A DNA stretch of 64,000 bases from Brevundimonas sp. MYb52 (GTDB taxonomy: Bacteria > Pseudomonadota > Alphaproteobacteria > Caulobacterales > Caulobacteraceae): NCBI RefSeq assembly GCF_002979535.1, contig NZ_PCPB01000001.1:558001-622000 (forward strand), written 5' to 3'. Below, one piece after another: positions 35,197 to 44,387 of the stretch (positions within the stretch are counted from its first letter, which is position 1; each line of letters opens with the position of its first letter). The translations under genes were made by a program, and so were the position numbers. The notes under the pieces were generated by a model, which saw nothing but the letters and a program-made list of their open reading frames with translations, did no database searches and was not told the DNA's origin.

Positions 35197-37695
35197 TCAG
35201 TGGGGCGCCTTGAACGAGCGTAGCCGCAGCGCATTGCCGAGCACGAAGACGCTCGACAGGGCCATGGCGCCGGCGGCGAAGACGGGCGACAGCAGGACGC
35301 CGTAGGCCGGATAGAGAAGGCCCGCCGCGACCGGGACCAGGGCCGTATTGTAGGCGAAGGCCCAGAACAGGTTCTGGCGGATGTTGCCGATCGTCGCCTT
35401 CGACAGGGCGATCGCGTTCGGCACGCCCTGCAGGCTGCCGGACATCAGGACCACGTCCGCCGCCTCGATGGCGATGTCGGTGCCTGAGCCGATGGCGAGG
35501 CCCACGTCTGCTTCCGCCAGGGCCGGGGCGTCGTTGATGCCGTCGCCGACGAAGGCGACCTTGCCGTACCTGGCCCTGAGGCGGCGAACCGCCTCGACCT
35601 TGCCGTCAGGCAGGACCTCGGCCACCACCTCGTCGATGCCCAGTCGAGCCGCGATGGCTCCGGCCGTGCGGGCGTTGTCGCCGGTGATCATCGCGACCTT
35701 GAGGTCAAGCGCGTGCAGGGCCTTGATCGCGGCCGGCGTGGCCGCCTTGATCGGGTCGGCGACGGCGATGACGGCTGCAAGCCTGCCGTCGATGGCGGCG
35801 TAGAGGGGCGACTTGCCCTCGTCGCCCAGACGCTCGGCGACCTTGGAGAAGGCGGCGACGTCGAGGCCGAGATCGACCATGTAACGATCGGCGCCGATCT
35901 CGATGCGTTGGCCCTCGACCATGGCCCTGACACCGAAGCCGGTGACGGATTCGAAGTCCGAGACGGCCCGCAGGGGCAGGCCTTCCGCGGCGGCAGCATC
36001 GACGATAGCGCTAGCGATCGGGTGTTCCGACCGGGCCTCGACAGCGGCCACCAGACCCAGGACATTGGATCGCTCGAACCCGGCAGCCAGTTCCAGATCG
36101 GTCAGGGACGGCTTGCCCTCGGTCAGGGTGCCGGTCTTGTCCAGCGCCACGACCCTGGCGTCCTTCAGCAGTTGAAGGGCTTCACCCTTGCGGAACAGGA
36201 CGCCGAGTTCGGCGCCGCGGCCGGTGCCCACCATGATGGAGGTCGGGGTGGCCAGGCCCATGGCGCAGGGGCAGGCGATGATCAGGACGGCGACGGCGTT
36301 GACCAGGGCGAAGGTCAGCGCCGGCGACGGTCCGAAGAAGAGCCAGGCGGCAAAGGTCAGCGCCGCGACGAGGAAGACCGCCGGCACGAACCACATGGTG
36401 ACCTTGTCGACCAGGGCCTGGATCGGCAGCTTGGAGCCCTGGGCCTCTTCGACCATGCGGATGATCTGCGAAAGCACGGTGTCGCCGCCGACGGCCGTGG
36501 CGCGGTAGGCGATCGCGCCCTTCTGGTTGACCGTGCCGCCGACGACCGCGCTGCCGGGAGATTTGGAAACGGGGATCGGCTCGCCGGTGATCATCGACTC
36601 GTCGACATAGCTGGCGCCTTCGACCACCTCGCCGTCGACCGGCAGGCGCTCGCCGGGGCGAACCTCGACGATATCGCCGGCAACGACTGAACTTATCGGC
36701 AGGTCGACCGTCTGGCCGTCACGACGGACGCGCGCCGTCTTGGCCTGAAGTCCGGCCAGGCGCTTGATCGCTTCGGAGGTCCGGCCCTTGGCGCGGGCCT
36801 CGAGCAGGCGACCGAGCAGGATCAGGGTCACGATGACCGCAGCGGCTTCAAAATAGACGTTGATCGTGCCGGGCGGGAGGACGCCGGGCGTGAGGGTGGC
36901 GACCAGGGAATAGCCGTAGGCGGCCAGAGAGCCGACCGCCACGAGCGAGTTCATGTCGGGGGCGAGGCGCCACAGGGCCGGCAGGCCCTTCTTGTAGAAA
37001 CGGATGCCTGGAATGAAGAGGACCAGGGTGGTCAGGACGAACTGGATGTACCAGTTGTTCTGCATGCCGATGGTCGCCTCGATGAGGCCGTGCACGCCCG
37101 GGATGAGGTGCGATCCCATTTCAAGAAGGAAGACCGGTAAGGTGAGCGCCGCCGCGATGGTGAAGTCGCGGGTCAGTTCGCGACGTTCCGCATCCTTCTT
37201 CTCGGCGCGCTCAGCGTTTTCGTCGCCATCGCCGGCGGACTGGCCGATCAGCCTGGCCTCATATCCGGCATCCTTGACGGCCGAGATCAGGATGGCGGCC
37301 TCGACGCTTCCCTGGATCGTGGCGCGCTCGGTCGCCAGGTTGACGACCGCCTCGGTCACCCCGGGGACCGCTTTCAGGGCGCGCTCGATGCGGCCGACGC
37401 AGGAGGCGCAGGTCATGCCCTCGATCGACAGTTCCGTGGCTCCGACCGAGCCCGAGGTCTGCTCCGGCACTGAATAGCCGGAGTCTTCGACGGCTTTGAC
37501 AAGCCTGTCGCGGGCGACGACCGAACTGGTCTTGATGCTGGCTCGTTCCGTCGCCAGGTTGACCGAGACGGTTTCAACGCCGGGGACGGCCTTCAGCGCC
37601 CTTTCGATACGACCGACGCAGGAGGCGCAGGTCATGCCCTCGATAGGGAGCGATATCGCTCCGGAGAAGTCTGTTGCTCGAACGGGGGCATTCAT
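35197..37695 (-). CDS. copA: Copper-exporting P1B-type ATPase CopA
   Basis: 832 residues. Two N-terminal HMA domains with MTCASC sites (Cys23/26 and Cys96/99) precede eight membrane helices. The transport motif CPC is at 475-477 ([13 protein letters not shown]), the phosphorylated aspartate is Asp519 (DKTGTLT), with TGE at 370-372 and the hinge [10 protein letters not shown] near 725. The CPC motif and double HMA mark Cu(I)/Ag(I) export across the inner membrane. A CueR-type promoter is 42 bp upstream (37737-37767), back-to-back with that of the divergent chaperone gene. Confidence 0.97.
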   Translation of the reverse strand: MNAPVRATDFSGAISLPIEGMTCASCVGRIERALKAVPGVETVSVNLATERASIKTSSVVARDRLVKAVEDSGYSVPEQTSGSVGATELSIEGMTCASCVGRIERALKAVPGVTEAVVNLATERATIQGSVEAAILISAVKDAGYEARLIGQSAGDGDENAERAEKKDAERRELTRDFTIAAALTLPVFLLEMGSHLIPGVHGLIEATIGMQNNWYIQFVLTTLVLFIPGIRFYKKGLPALWRLAPDMNSLVAVGSLAAYGYSLVATLTPGVLPPGTINVYFEAAAVIVTLILLGRLLEARAKGRTSEAIKRLAGLQAKTARVRRDGQTVDLPISSVVAGDIVEVRPGERLPVDGEVVEGASYVDESMITGEPIPVSKSPGSAVVGGTVNQKGAIAYRATAVGGDTVLSQIIRMVEEAQGSKLPIQALVDKVTMWFVPAVFLVAALTFAAWLFFGPSPALTFALVNAVAVLIIACPCAMGLATPTSIMVGTGRGAELGVLFRKGEALQLLKDARVVALDKTGTLTEGKPSLTDLELAAGFERSNVLGLVAAVEARSEHPIASAIVDAAAAEGLPLRAVSDFESVTGFGVRAMVEGQRIEIGADRYMVDLGLDVAAFSKVAERLGDEGKSPLYAAIDGRLAAVIAVADPIKAATPAAIKALHALDLKVAMITGDNARTAGAIAARLGIDEVVAEVLPDGKVEAVRRLRARYGKVAFVGDGINDAPALAEADVGLAIGSGTDIAIEAADVVLMSGSLQGVPNAIALSKATIGNIRQNLFWAFAYNTALVPVAAGLLYPAYGVLLSPVFAAGAMALSSVFVLGNALRLRSFKAPH

Positions 37696-37736
37696 AGCCG
37701 CCTCCTTTTCTCGTTCCGAATTTCAAGTTCGGACGG

Positions 37737-37767
37737 AGGCTGGGGCTTCCAACCATGGGAAGGTCAA
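37737..37767 (-). promoter_or_regulatory. CueR-type promoter of copA
   Basis: Minus strand: TTGACC-N19-CAGCCT. The spacer holds the CueR dyad CTTCC-CATGGTT-GGAAG, followed by CCC. Closest of the four boxes to the classical CueR operator. Confidence 0.85.
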
Positions 37768-37793
37768 CACCCGTTTTTCTCGCTTGGATTCCC

Positions 37794-37824
37794 TTGACCC
37801 TGACAGGGTTGGAAGCCCCAGCTT
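37794..37824 (+). promoter_or_regulatory. CueR-type promoter of the second CopZ-like gene
   Basis: Plus strand: TTGACC-N19-CAGCTT, with the right half (TTGGAAGCCC) identical to the copA box. The two divergent boxes are 26 bp apart, so CueR dimers could occupy both. Confidence 0.8.
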
Positions 37825-37857
37825 GAGTGACATGAGACCCAGAAAAGGAGAGATCTC

Positions 37858-38052
37858 ATGGAACTCCGAATAGAGAGCATGACCTGCGGGGGCTGCGCCC
37901 GATCCGTGACCCGGGCGATCCAGTCCGTCGATCCGAACGCCAGGGTTGAGACCGATCCTGCCTCCCGGACGGTCAAGGTCGAGACGACGGCGACATCGGA
38001 CGCTGTTCGGCAGGTTCTTGAAGAGGCCGGGTATCCGGCTGCTGCGGATTGA
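37858..38052 (+). CDS. Second HMA copper chaperone, CopZ-like
   Basis: 64 residues with the Cu(I) motif MTCGGC in MELRIESMTCGGCARSVTRA. Strong ribosome site AAAAGGAGAG. Divergent from copA, under its own CueR-type promoter, and followed by a bidirectional terminator. About half its residues match the other small chaperone (34369-34563), so the two are probably an old duplication. It would hand Cu(I) to CopA or to CueR. Confidence 0.9.
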   Translation: MELRIESMTCGGCARSVTRAIQSVDPNARVETDPASRTVKVETTATSDAVRQVLEEAGYPAAAD

Positions 38053-38096
38053 GAAGTCGAGGTTCAGGTCTGGCCCGGAGCAGCGACTGAAACAGA

Positions 38097-38130
38097 GGCC
38101 CGCCGCGAGCATTCTCGCGGCGGGCCTTTT
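38097..38130. terminator. Bidirectional terminator between copper chaperone and ferredoxin-reductase genes
   Basis: Perfect 13-bp stem GGCCCGCCGCGAG with a CATT loop, followed by TTTT on the plus strand. It overlaps the last base of the convergent reductase gene. Confidence 0.85.
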
Positions 38131-39176
38131 CATTGGGTCTCGACCGTCACAGAGCGAACCGGCGTTAGAGGCTCGTCCTGGGTAAAGAAGACGTCGGCGT
38201 GCATGTCTTCCCTCCGCAGGCCGAGGGCAAAGGTCGCCTTCATTGCCGCGTCCACCATCTGCGGCGGGCCGGCGACATAGGCTTTCCAGCCGTTGAGATC
38301 GGCGAGGTCCTCTTCAACGGCCTGCGTCACGTATCCGCTCCGATATTGCGCGGACGGCGCTTCGGACAGAACGGGGGTGAAGGCCAGGTTGGCATGCTGT
38401 CTGGCGAGCGCCTGAAAATGCGCGCCGAGGTAGAGATCGCGCTCGGCCCGAACCCCGAAGTAGACATGGATCAGTTGCCTCATGCCGTGGGCGAGGGCGG
38501 TTTCGACAATCGACTTGATGGGCGCGAGCCCTGAGCCGCCAGCGACGCACAGGATGGGGCCGGAATGATGCTGGCGCAGGGAAGAAGATCCGAGAGGGAG
38601 TTCGAGCTCGGCCCTGTCGCCGATCCTCAAAACGCCATGCACATGCGCTGATGTCGCGCCTCCCGGAACACGGCGAATGTGGAATTCGAGGCTGTCATCG
38701 CCCTGTCGGCTGGCCATGGAGTAGCTGCGGGCGGGAACCCCGTTGAAGCTGACCTGTGCATATTGTCCGGCGGAAAAGTGCAAGGTCTCGCTGTCCTGAG
38801 GGGCTATCCGGACCAATTTGATGTCGTGGGTGAGGTCTTCAAGCCAGGTCACGACGCCGGTCAGGCGGCGTGAGGGGAAGGCGGCGTCAGTTTCGTCGTC
38901 GCCGAGCCAGGCCACGGCCGCATCCGTCAGGGGAAGCGCCCGACAGGCCAGGATCAGGCCATCGGCCTTTTCGTCATCTGTGAGGGCGAAGCGCGAATGC
39001 GGCAGAAGCTCCACCTCGCCTTCGATCAGTCGGGACTTGCAGGCGCCGCAGCGTCCGGACCTGCAGCCGTGAGGATAGGGAATGCCGGCGGCGAGCGCCG
39101 CCTCCAGGAGGGTCTGACCCGCCTGGACTTCGGGACGGATCCGGGCTTGCCGGATGTCAACGCGTCTGGCTGTCAT
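38130..39176 (-). CDS. 2Fe-2S ferredoxin-FAD/NAD(P) reductase fusion
   Basis: 348 residues from the ATG at 39176, which has a GAGGAAG ribosome site; an ATG at 39206 would overlap the glutaredoxin end. Plant-type ferredoxin domain with cluster ligands Cys38, Cys43, Cys46 and Cys78 (GCRSGRCGAC). Then a flavin domain (ARSYSMAS) and an NAD domain (CVAGGSGLAPIKS), ending in VFFTQDEP. It resembles the reductases of ring-hydroxylating dioxygenases or CDP-deoxyglucoseen reductase, but no oxygenase is present. Downstream of a glutaredoxin in a CueR-controlled unit, it may reduce a target damaged by copper; this is inference. Confidence 0.85.
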   Translation of the reverse strand: MTARRVDIRQARIRPEVQAGQTLLEAALAAGIPYPHGCRSGRCGACKSRLIEGEVELLPHSRFALTDDEKADGLILACRALPLTDAAVAWLGDDETDAAFPSRRLTGVVTWLEDLTHDIKLVRIAPQDSETLHFSAGQYAQVSFNGVPARSYSMASRQGDDSLEFHIRRVPGGATSAHVHGVLRIGDRAELELPLGSSSLRQHHSGPILCVAGGSGLAPIKSIVETALAHGMRQLIHVYFGVRAERDLYLGAHFQALARQHANLAFTPVLSEAPSAQYRSGYVTQAVEEDLADLNGWKAYVAGPPQMVDAAMKATFALGLRREDMHADVFFTQDEPLTPVRSVTVETQ

Positions 39177-39186
39177 GCCCGCTTCC

Positions 39187-39450
39187 TCACAGGCCTTGCA
39201 GTCCAAGCGCCCTGATCAGACCGGGCTTCTGGCTCTGGAATGTGCCGTAGAAGATGTCGGAGCCGACAATGCTGATGGGGGCGACCCGGACCCCCGTGCG
39301 CGCCTTGGCCTCTTCGGCGATAAGCGGGTCGGTGAGGTCGCGTTCCTCGTAGGCGATGCCCTTTTCGGCGAGCCAGCGCTTGAGCGCATGACAGTCTGGG
39401 CAGGTCGGGGTCGTGTAGATGAGGATAGGGGGTGCGTTGGCGTCGGTCAT
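39187..39450 (-). CDS. Glutaredoxin-family protein
   Basis: 87 residues with a CPDC active site (Cys17/Cys20) in ILIYTTPTCPDCHALKRWLA and the TGVRVAPISIVGSD cis-Pro region (VAP). It ends 10 bp before the ferredoxin-reductase start, so the two form one unit. The promoter upstream (39534-39564) has the same TTGACC-N19 layout as the copA and copZ-like promoters. It probably reduces disulfides or exchanges thiols under copper stress. The CPDC variant is closer to NrdH/Grx-like proteins than to classical CPYC glutaredoxins. Confidence 0.85.
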   Translation of the reverse strand: MTDANAPPILIYTTPTCPDCHALKRWLAEKGIAYEERDLTDPLIAEEAKARTGVRVAPISIVGSDIFYGTFQSQKPGLIRALGLQGL

Positions 39451-39533
39451 GGTCGTGCCCTTTTCGGAATTCGCCGGTGTTCCTCGCGGGCCGAACGGCT
39501 GCGGCGCCGCCGGTGGAGAGGAAGATTGTCGTC

Positions 39534-39564
39534 AGCGTGGGGCTTCCAGCGCTGGCAAGGTCAA
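39534..39564 (-). promoter_or_regulatory. CueR-type promoter of the glutaredoxin/ferredoxin-reductase unit
   Basis: Minus strand: TTGACC-N19-CACGCT. The spacer contains the dyad CTTGCCAGCGCTGGAAG and the shared GGAAGCCC. It touches the stop codon of the upstream ogt gene. 84 bp separate it from the glutaredoxin start. Confidence 0.8.
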
Positions 39565-40094
39565 GGGGGGCGGAGGAAAGGGGAGAGCTGAACGACCGGA
39601 TGGAGGCGATGGGCGTTTTCATGCGCCAGCAGCGCCTGCTTTCGCTCCGGGCCGCCGCTGTATCCGGTCATCTGGCCGTCAGCCGACAGAATCCGATGGC
39701 AGGGGATGAGGATGGACAGGGGGTTGAGGGCGTTGGCGCGACCGACGGCGCGCGCGGAGCTCGACGGCTCCATGCGTCTGGCGAGGTCGCCGTAGGACAG
39801 GACCGATCCATAGGGCGTATCGCGAAGGCCTCGCCAGGCTCGCTGCAGGAAGGCGCTGCCTTGCGGCGCCAGATCGACGTCGAAGCGACGACGCCTGCCG
39901 TCGAAATACTCGGCCAGCTGGAGCGCCACGTGCGCGACCGCTTCAGGGGAGGCCGCGCCTGAAATGAGCCTGTTGGCCTCCTCGCGGTAACTGTCGTCCT
40001 CGAAATCAAGGCGAACGACGGCGCCTTTCGGATCGACGACGGCGGACATGCGTCCCAACGGGGTGTCGATCCAGCTCCAACGGAAGGGCGTCAT
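39561..40094 (-). CDS. ogt: Methylated-DNA--protein-cysteine methyltransferase
   Basis: 177 residues. Active-site PCHR with Cys132 (LSILIPCHRILSADGQMTGY), preceded by the helix-turn-helix segment PYGSVLSYGDLARRM and the arginine finger SARAVGRANALNP. It repairs O6-alkylguanine by suicidal alkyl transfer. It starts within the stop of the flavin-reductase gene (ATGA, 40091-40094) and is the last gene of a four-gene unit. A DNA-alkyl repair enzyme co-expressed with a monooxygenase pair and a GST suggests that the oxidised substrate yields alkylating products. Confidence 0.92.
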   Translation of the reverse strand: MTPFRWSWIDTPLGRMSAVVDPKGAVVRLDFEDDSYREEANRLISGAASPEAVAHVALQLAEYFDGRRRRFDVDLAPQGSAFLQRAWRGLRDTPYGSVLSYGDLARRMEPSSSARAVGRANALNPLSILIPCHRILSADGQMTGYSGGPERKQALLAHENAHRLHPVVQLSPFLRPP

Positions 40095-40597
40095 ACGCGA
40101 TGTCCGGCGTCCTGAGCGTGGCCGGTGAAGGCCCGTCTCCAGTGGAGCAGGGGCCGGCCAGCGCCGACCTCCGCCGAGGCGACAAGGGCGGTGACCAGGA
40201 CATGGTCTCCGAAGGTCGTCCTGTCCCGCACTAAAGCCGTCATCCAGGCGGCCGCGCCTTCGAGGCGCGGCGCGCCTTCCGCGTGGCTCAGCTTCAGCCC
40301 GGCGAAGCGGTCATCGCCCCGCCGTGAGAACCGCGTCGCGATCTCGGCCTGGCTCTCGCTCAGGAGCTGGATTCCGATCACCATCCCAGGTTGGAGACGT
40401 TGCAGCACGCTGCTGTCCTGCATCAGGGTGAACATCAACAGGGGCGGGGCGAGCGACAGGGGCGACAGGGTCCCGACCGTGACGCCGCCCGGGTCGGAAG
40501 CCGGACCGGTTGTCACGATGCAGACGGCCGTCGGCAGATGTGCGAAGGCTCTCTTGAAGTCCTCGGGCTGCACCTGCGTGCTCTCCCTCGTCACCAT
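40091..40597 (-). CDS. Flavin reductase family protein
   Basis: 168 residues with the flavin-reductase-like FMN-binding split barrel: FKRAFAHLPTAVCIVTTGPA, then GVTVGTLSPLSLAPPLLMF and TFGDHVLVTALV near the end. These enzymes supply reduced FMN to a partner monooxygenase. The LLM-class monooxygenase gene immediately upstream overlaps it by 7 bp, giving a two-component monooxygenase. Its stop overlaps the ogt start. Confidence 0.88.
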   Translation of the reverse strand: MVTRESTQVQPEDFKRAFAHLPTAVCIVTTGPASDPGGVTVGTLSPLSLAPPLLMFTLMQDSSVLQRLQPGMVIGIQLLSESQAEIATRFSRRGDDRFAGLKLSHAEGAPRLEGAAAWMTALVRDRTTFGDHVLVTALVASAEVGAGRPLLHWRRAFTGHAQDAGHRV

Positions 40598-41640
40598 GAC
40601 GAAGGGAGGGGCGGGGGCGCGTCGTGGGACGGGAAGAGGGGCAGAACCTCTTCAGCCAGCTCCTGGATGATCTCGGCGGGCGGACGCTCGGCGAACTGCA
40701 TGCCCAGCGCGGCGTGGTTGACCCCGGCGTCGCGCCACTCGCCCAGCAGGTCGATTAGGCCCTTGCGGCCGGTGCGCAGGACAAAGCCGCCCTGCATCGG
40801 CGTGCGCGGGAAGTCGGGATCTTCAACCAGATCGAGCCACTCATTGGTCATGTGAGGGCGGAAGCCGCCGTCGGGAATGCCTGAGCGCCAGGCCCTGATC
40901 TTCTCCGCCAACTGCCGGGGGCCTTCCGGCGTATGGGTCGACTGCGGATAGGTGAGCCAGCCGTCGGCGTATCGGCTGATCCACGACAGGTCCTGACGGC
41001 TGGACCCGGTGACCATCAGGGGGATGCGTCCGGCGGCTGGCTTGGGCAGAAGGTCGGCGGCGCCCGCCATGACGCCGAGGGGGGACTGGATGGAGGGGCG
41101 GGTCTCGCCGGTCAGCCGTCGAAAGACTGAAACGGTCTCGGCGAACCGCTCGCCACGAGTGTCACGATCCAGGCCATAGGCGGGAAACTCAACCGGCCGG
41201 TCGCCCGAGGCTATGCCCAGGACAAGGCGTCCGCCGGACAACTGGTCGATGGTCGTGGCCGCCTTGGCGAGGTCGATCGGGTGGCGAAGCGAGAAGACGG
41301 CGCTGCCCGTGGCCAGGGCGATCCGCTGTGTCCTGGCGGCGAGGTAGGCCAGGTAGGTGAAGGGGTCGAACACCTGGCCGGCGTCGCCGAAACCAGGATC
41401 GTAGAGCGGCACGTCGCGCACCCAGACGGCGGCGAAGCCCAGGCGGTCGATCTCGGTCACGAGGTCGGCCTGGCCCTCGAGCACGCGCATGTCGCCCTGA
41501 TAGAAGCGCAGCGGCAGGAAGACGCCGATCGTCAGCTGGTTCGGCGCGAACATGCGGCGATAGCCGGGGTGGTCCGCGAAGGCGTCGATGGACGCGCCGA
41601 GAGGCGCGGGCATGCCGCGCGCGAGAAGGGAGGTCGTCAT
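40591..41640 (-). CDS. LLM-class (luciferase-like) FMN-dependent monooxygenase
   Basis: 349 residues with a TIM-barrel luciferase-like pattern: LTIGVFLPLRFYQGDMRVLE at the start, LGFAAVWVRDVPLYDPGFGD, RTQRIALATGSAVFSLRHPI and GRLVLGIASGDRPVEFPAYG. The FMN phosphate region reads MVTGSSRQDLSWISRYADGW. Similar proteins oxidise alkanesulfonates, nitrilotriacetate, long alkanes or heterocycles; the substrate here is unknown. Reduced FMN should come from the overlapping flavin reductase. 23 bp downstream of the GST in the same operon. Confidence 0.88.
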   Translation of the reverse strand: MTTSLLARGMPAPLGASIDAFADHPGYRRMFAPNQLTIGVFLPLRFYQGDMRVLEGQADLVTEIDRLGFAAVWVRDVPLYDPGFGDAGQVFDPFTYLAYLAARTQRIALATGSAVFSLRHPIDLAKAATTIDQLSGGRLVLGIASGDRPVEFPAYGLDRDTRGERFAETVSVFRRLTGETRPSIQSPLGVMAGAADLLPKPAAGRIPLMVTGSSRQDLSWISRYADGWLTYPQSTHTPEGPRQLAEKIRAWRSGIPDGGFRPHMTNEWLDLVEDPDFPRTPMQGGFVLRTGRKGLIDLLGEWRDAGVNHAALGMQFAERPPAEIIQELAEEVLPLFPSHDAPPPLPSSW

Positions 41641-41663
41641 GAGGATGTCCTTGAAGGGCGAGC

Positions 41664-42287
41664 CTAGGGGGCGGTCGCGATTTCAGGCAGGGCGACGCCG
41701 CGCTGGACGGCGGGGCGAGCGGCGACCTGTCGATGCCAGCGCGTCAGGTGCTTGTGGTGCGAGAAGTCGATGCCGCTGACGCTGGCGATATGGGTCCAAC
41801 CGAAGGTGGCGATGTCGGCGATGGAATAGTCGTCGCCGGCCAGCCATTCCTGGTCCGCCAGCCGTCCGTCGAGGGTCGTAAAGGCGGCCTCGGTCAGATC
41901 TCGGTAGCGGTCGATGGCGGCGGGAATCGGCTCGGCCGCGAACATCTCGAAATGGACGCGCTGGCCCAGGATGGGGCTGGTGCTGGAGGCGTGGAAGATC
42001 AGCCACTGGATCGCCTCCCAGCGCGCCTTGAAGTCGGTCGGCAGCAGGCGTCCGGACTTCTCGGCCAGGTACAGCAGTATGGCGGCGGATTCGAAGAGGA
42101 TGACGCCGGTCTCGTCGTCGGTGATGACGGGAATTCGACCGTGGGGATTCAGCGCCAGGAAGGCCGGGGTTCGATGGTCGCCGTCGTCGATCTTCACATG
42201 GTGAAGGCGGTAGGGAAGGCCCAGCTCTTCCAGGGCGATGGTGGCCTTGTAGCCGTTTGGCGAGGCCGTGGTGTAGAGGGTGATCAT
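41664..42287 (-). CDS. Glutathione S-transferase family protein
   Basis: 207 residues. Thioredoxin-like domain: ITLYTTASPNGYKATIALEE, then NPHGRIPVITDDETGVILFE with the SAAIL glutathione-binding end. Helical domain: WLAGDDYSIADIATFGWTHI. Resembles YghU/YfcG-type bacterial GSTs. First gene of the GST-LLM-flavin reductase-ogt operon, divergent from a LysR regulator. It may remove glutathione-reactive products of the monooxygenase reaction. Confidence 0.88.
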   Translation of the reverse strand: MITLYTTASPNGYKATIALEELGLPYRLHHVKIDDGDHRTPAFLALNPHGRIPVITDDETGVILFESAAILLYLAEKSGRLLPTDFKARWEAIQWLIFHASSTSPILGQRVHFEMFAAEPIPAAIDRYRDLTEAAFTTLDGRLADQEWLAGDDYSIADIATFGWTHIASVSGIDFSHHKHLTRWHRQVAARPAVQRGVALPEIATAP

Positions 42288-42449
42288 CGGGCTTGCCGCC
42301 CGGCGTGCGGTTGAAACATCCTGGTCCTCGACTGAAAGACCGGAGCTTGACTAAACTCCTGATTGATCGTTTCAGGCGTGCATTGTCTCAATCGGGCGAA
42401 GCGAATGGAAACGATCGCTTCTGACCTTAAAGTGTAGGTGAACTAAACT

Positions 42450-43334
42450 ATGGGTCGCGTACTTCCCCTACTGGCTCTGCGCGCCTTTGTCGAGACAGGG
42501 CGCAAGGGCAGCCTGAAGGCCGCCGCCGAGGCCATGGGGGTGACGTCGGGCGCCGTCAGCCAGCAGATTCGGCTGCTGGAGCAAAGGGTCGGCGCGCCCC
42601 TGTTCACACGCACCCGCTACGGCGTCCGCCTGACCGAGGCCGGCGTGCGGGCTCACCCGGACCTGCTGCGCGCCTTCGACCAGATCGAGCGCAGCCTGGA
42701 CAGCCTGGAAGCCGCCGCCGCGCGCAAGACCGTGACGGTCAGCACCGTGCCCTCCTTCGCCGCTTCCTGGCTGGCCCCGCGGCTGGGGCGGTTCACCGAA
42801 GCGCATCCGGAGGTCGAGGTGCGCGTCGAAGCCTCGGGCAAGCTGGTCGACCTGCGGCGTGACCGGATCGACGTGGCGATACGCCATGGGCTGGGCGACT
42901 ATCCAGGACTTGAGGCCCGTCATCTGATGACGCCGGTCTTCCTGCCGGTCGCCTGCCCGGAGCTGTTGAAGACCGGGCCAATGATCCGTAGGCCCGCCGA
43001 CTGCCTCGGCTATCCTCTGCTCCAGGATTCAGATCGCGCCGATTGGCGTCTTTGGCTGAAGGCCCACGGCGTCGAAGGCGACCCTCTAGCCGAGCGGGGA
43101 TCGTCGTTCGACGACGACTTCACGCTGATCCGGGCCGCCATATCGGGGCAGGGACTGGCCCTGGTCCGGGACATCTACGCGGCTGACGAGTTGGCGTCTG
43201 GACGGTTGGCCTTGGCCCTGGACTGTTCCTGGCCGTCACGGTTCGCCTACTACAGCCTGACGCTGGCCGGGACGATACCTCGCCCCGAAGTCGAGGCCTT
43301 CGTGTCCTGGCTGGATGAAGAGGCGGGGGCTTGA
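42450..43334 (+). CDS. LysR family transcriptional regulator (GcvA-like)
   Basis: 294 residues. N-terminal helix-turn-helix (LPLLALRAFVETGRKGSLKA, then AAEAMGVTSGAVSQQIRLLE) and an effector domain with the GcvA-type stretch VDLRRDRIDVAIRHGLGDYP. Divergent from the GST-LLM-flavin reductase-ogt operon across a 162-bp spacer that contains two TAAACT repeats (around 42352 and 42443). It probably activates that operon when the monooxygenase substrate is present. Confidence 0.88.
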   Translation: MGRVLPLLALRAFVETGRKGSLKAAAEAMGVTSGAVSQQIRLLEQRVGAPLFTRTRYGVRLTEAGVRAHPDLLRAFDQIERSLDSLEAAAARKTVTVSTVPSFAASWLAPRLGRFTEAHPEVEVRVEASGKLVDLRRDRIDVAIRHGLGDYPGLEARHLMTPVFLPVACPELLKTGPMIRRPADCLGYPLLQDSDRADWRLWLKAHGVEGDPLAERGSSFDDDFTLIRAAISGQGLALVRDIYAADELASGRLALALDCSWPSRFAYYSLTLAGTIPRPEVEAFVSWLDEEAGA

Positions 43335-43462
43335 AGGCGCGCGGCGCCGTTGGCGAGAGGCCTTTTCTCAGCTGATGATGGGTGCGCCCGTATGGCGAAT
43401 GGGTCGCTGTCCTGATCCGGCCTATGGAGCGGGATCTCCCGTCATAGGCGCCTGTTTCCCCC

Positions 43463-44230
43463 ATGATCTCCCTGCAGAAACTCGAAGGCTCCGTCGTCGT
43501 TGTCACGGGAGCCGGCCGGGGGCTGGGCGCGGCCCTGGCCATCAGTCTGGCCGAGGTGGGGAGCCGGCCAATCCTTTGCGGTCGCAGGCGCGAGGCGCTC
43601 GAGGGCGTGGCTTCGACCATCCTTGAGCGGACCGGATTGCAGGCGAAGCTCGTCGAACTGGACCTCGGCGACGCCGCCAGCGTGGCGCGGGCCGTGGCGC
43701 AGCTGAAGGCCGAGCACGAGGTCGTCGACATCCTGATCAACAATGGGGCGATGTGGCTTGAACGAAGCGAGGAGGATCATCACCCCGAGGAGGTTCTGGG
43801 GGTGGTGAACGCGGCCGTTTCAGGGACCTTCCTCCTGACGCAGGGCCTGATGCCCTTGCTGCATGGGTCGGTCCGCCCGGACATTGTGACCATCGGGTCG
43901 ATCGGCGGCCTGCCGAACGCCGCCATCCAGACGGTGTCTGTGCCCTTCTACGCCGCCAAGCGGGCTCAAGCCGCCCTCGCTGAAGGGCTGGCCCAGATGC
44001 TGGTCGGAACGCCCGTTCGGTCCCCCGTCGTACACCCGCCCTATCTCGAAGATATCGAGCCCGGTGGAGAGGCGTGGGAGAGTGCGTCTCAGCGTCGCAA
44101 GGGGGAGCGCGCGACCAACCGGGACATCGTGGACGCGGTGTTGTTAGCAGTGACGCGGCCCCGGCACGTCTCCCTGTCGATCATTGTCGACGCCGACGAA
44201 GGCGGGCGCTTCTCGTCTACCCAGGCCTAG
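43463..44230 (+). CDS. Short-chain dehydrogenase/reductase (SDR)
   Basis: 255 residues. Rossmann cofactor motif VVVVTGAGRGLGAALAISLA, NNGA-type motif ILINNGAMWL, catalytic serine in TIGSIGGLPN and the YxxxK pair in PFYAAKRAQAALAEG. All key residues are present. It reduces or oxidises a carbonyl/alcohol with NAD(P)H; the substrate is unknown. It is alone in its unit, 128 bp after the LysR gene. The next 157 bp hold nothing recognisable before the truncated VOC gene. Confidence 0.85.
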   Translation: MISLQKLEGSVVVVTGAGRGLGAALAISLAEVGSRPILCGRRREALEGVASTILERTGLQAKLVELDLGDAASVARAVAQLKAEHEVVDILINNGAMWLERSEEDHHPEEVLGVVNAAVSGTFLLTQGLMPLLHGSVRPDIVTIGSIGGLPNAAIQTVSVPFYAAKRAQAALAEGLAQMLVGTPVRSPVVHPPYLEDIEPGGEAWESASQRRKGERATNRDIVDAVLLAVTRPRHVSLSIIVDADEGGRFSSTQA

Positions 44231-44387
44231 GCGACGGGCGCCCGCCAGAATGTTCGGCTGCTGCGCCGCTTCGGAGCGTCGCGGCGACGGTCCTCGAACC
44301 TGGAGATTTCGCCTGAGCGGCGCCTTCTATTCGGCCGCCGGACGGATTGAGCAGGCTGCCGGCCGCGACAGGGACCTGGGGGTGGAA

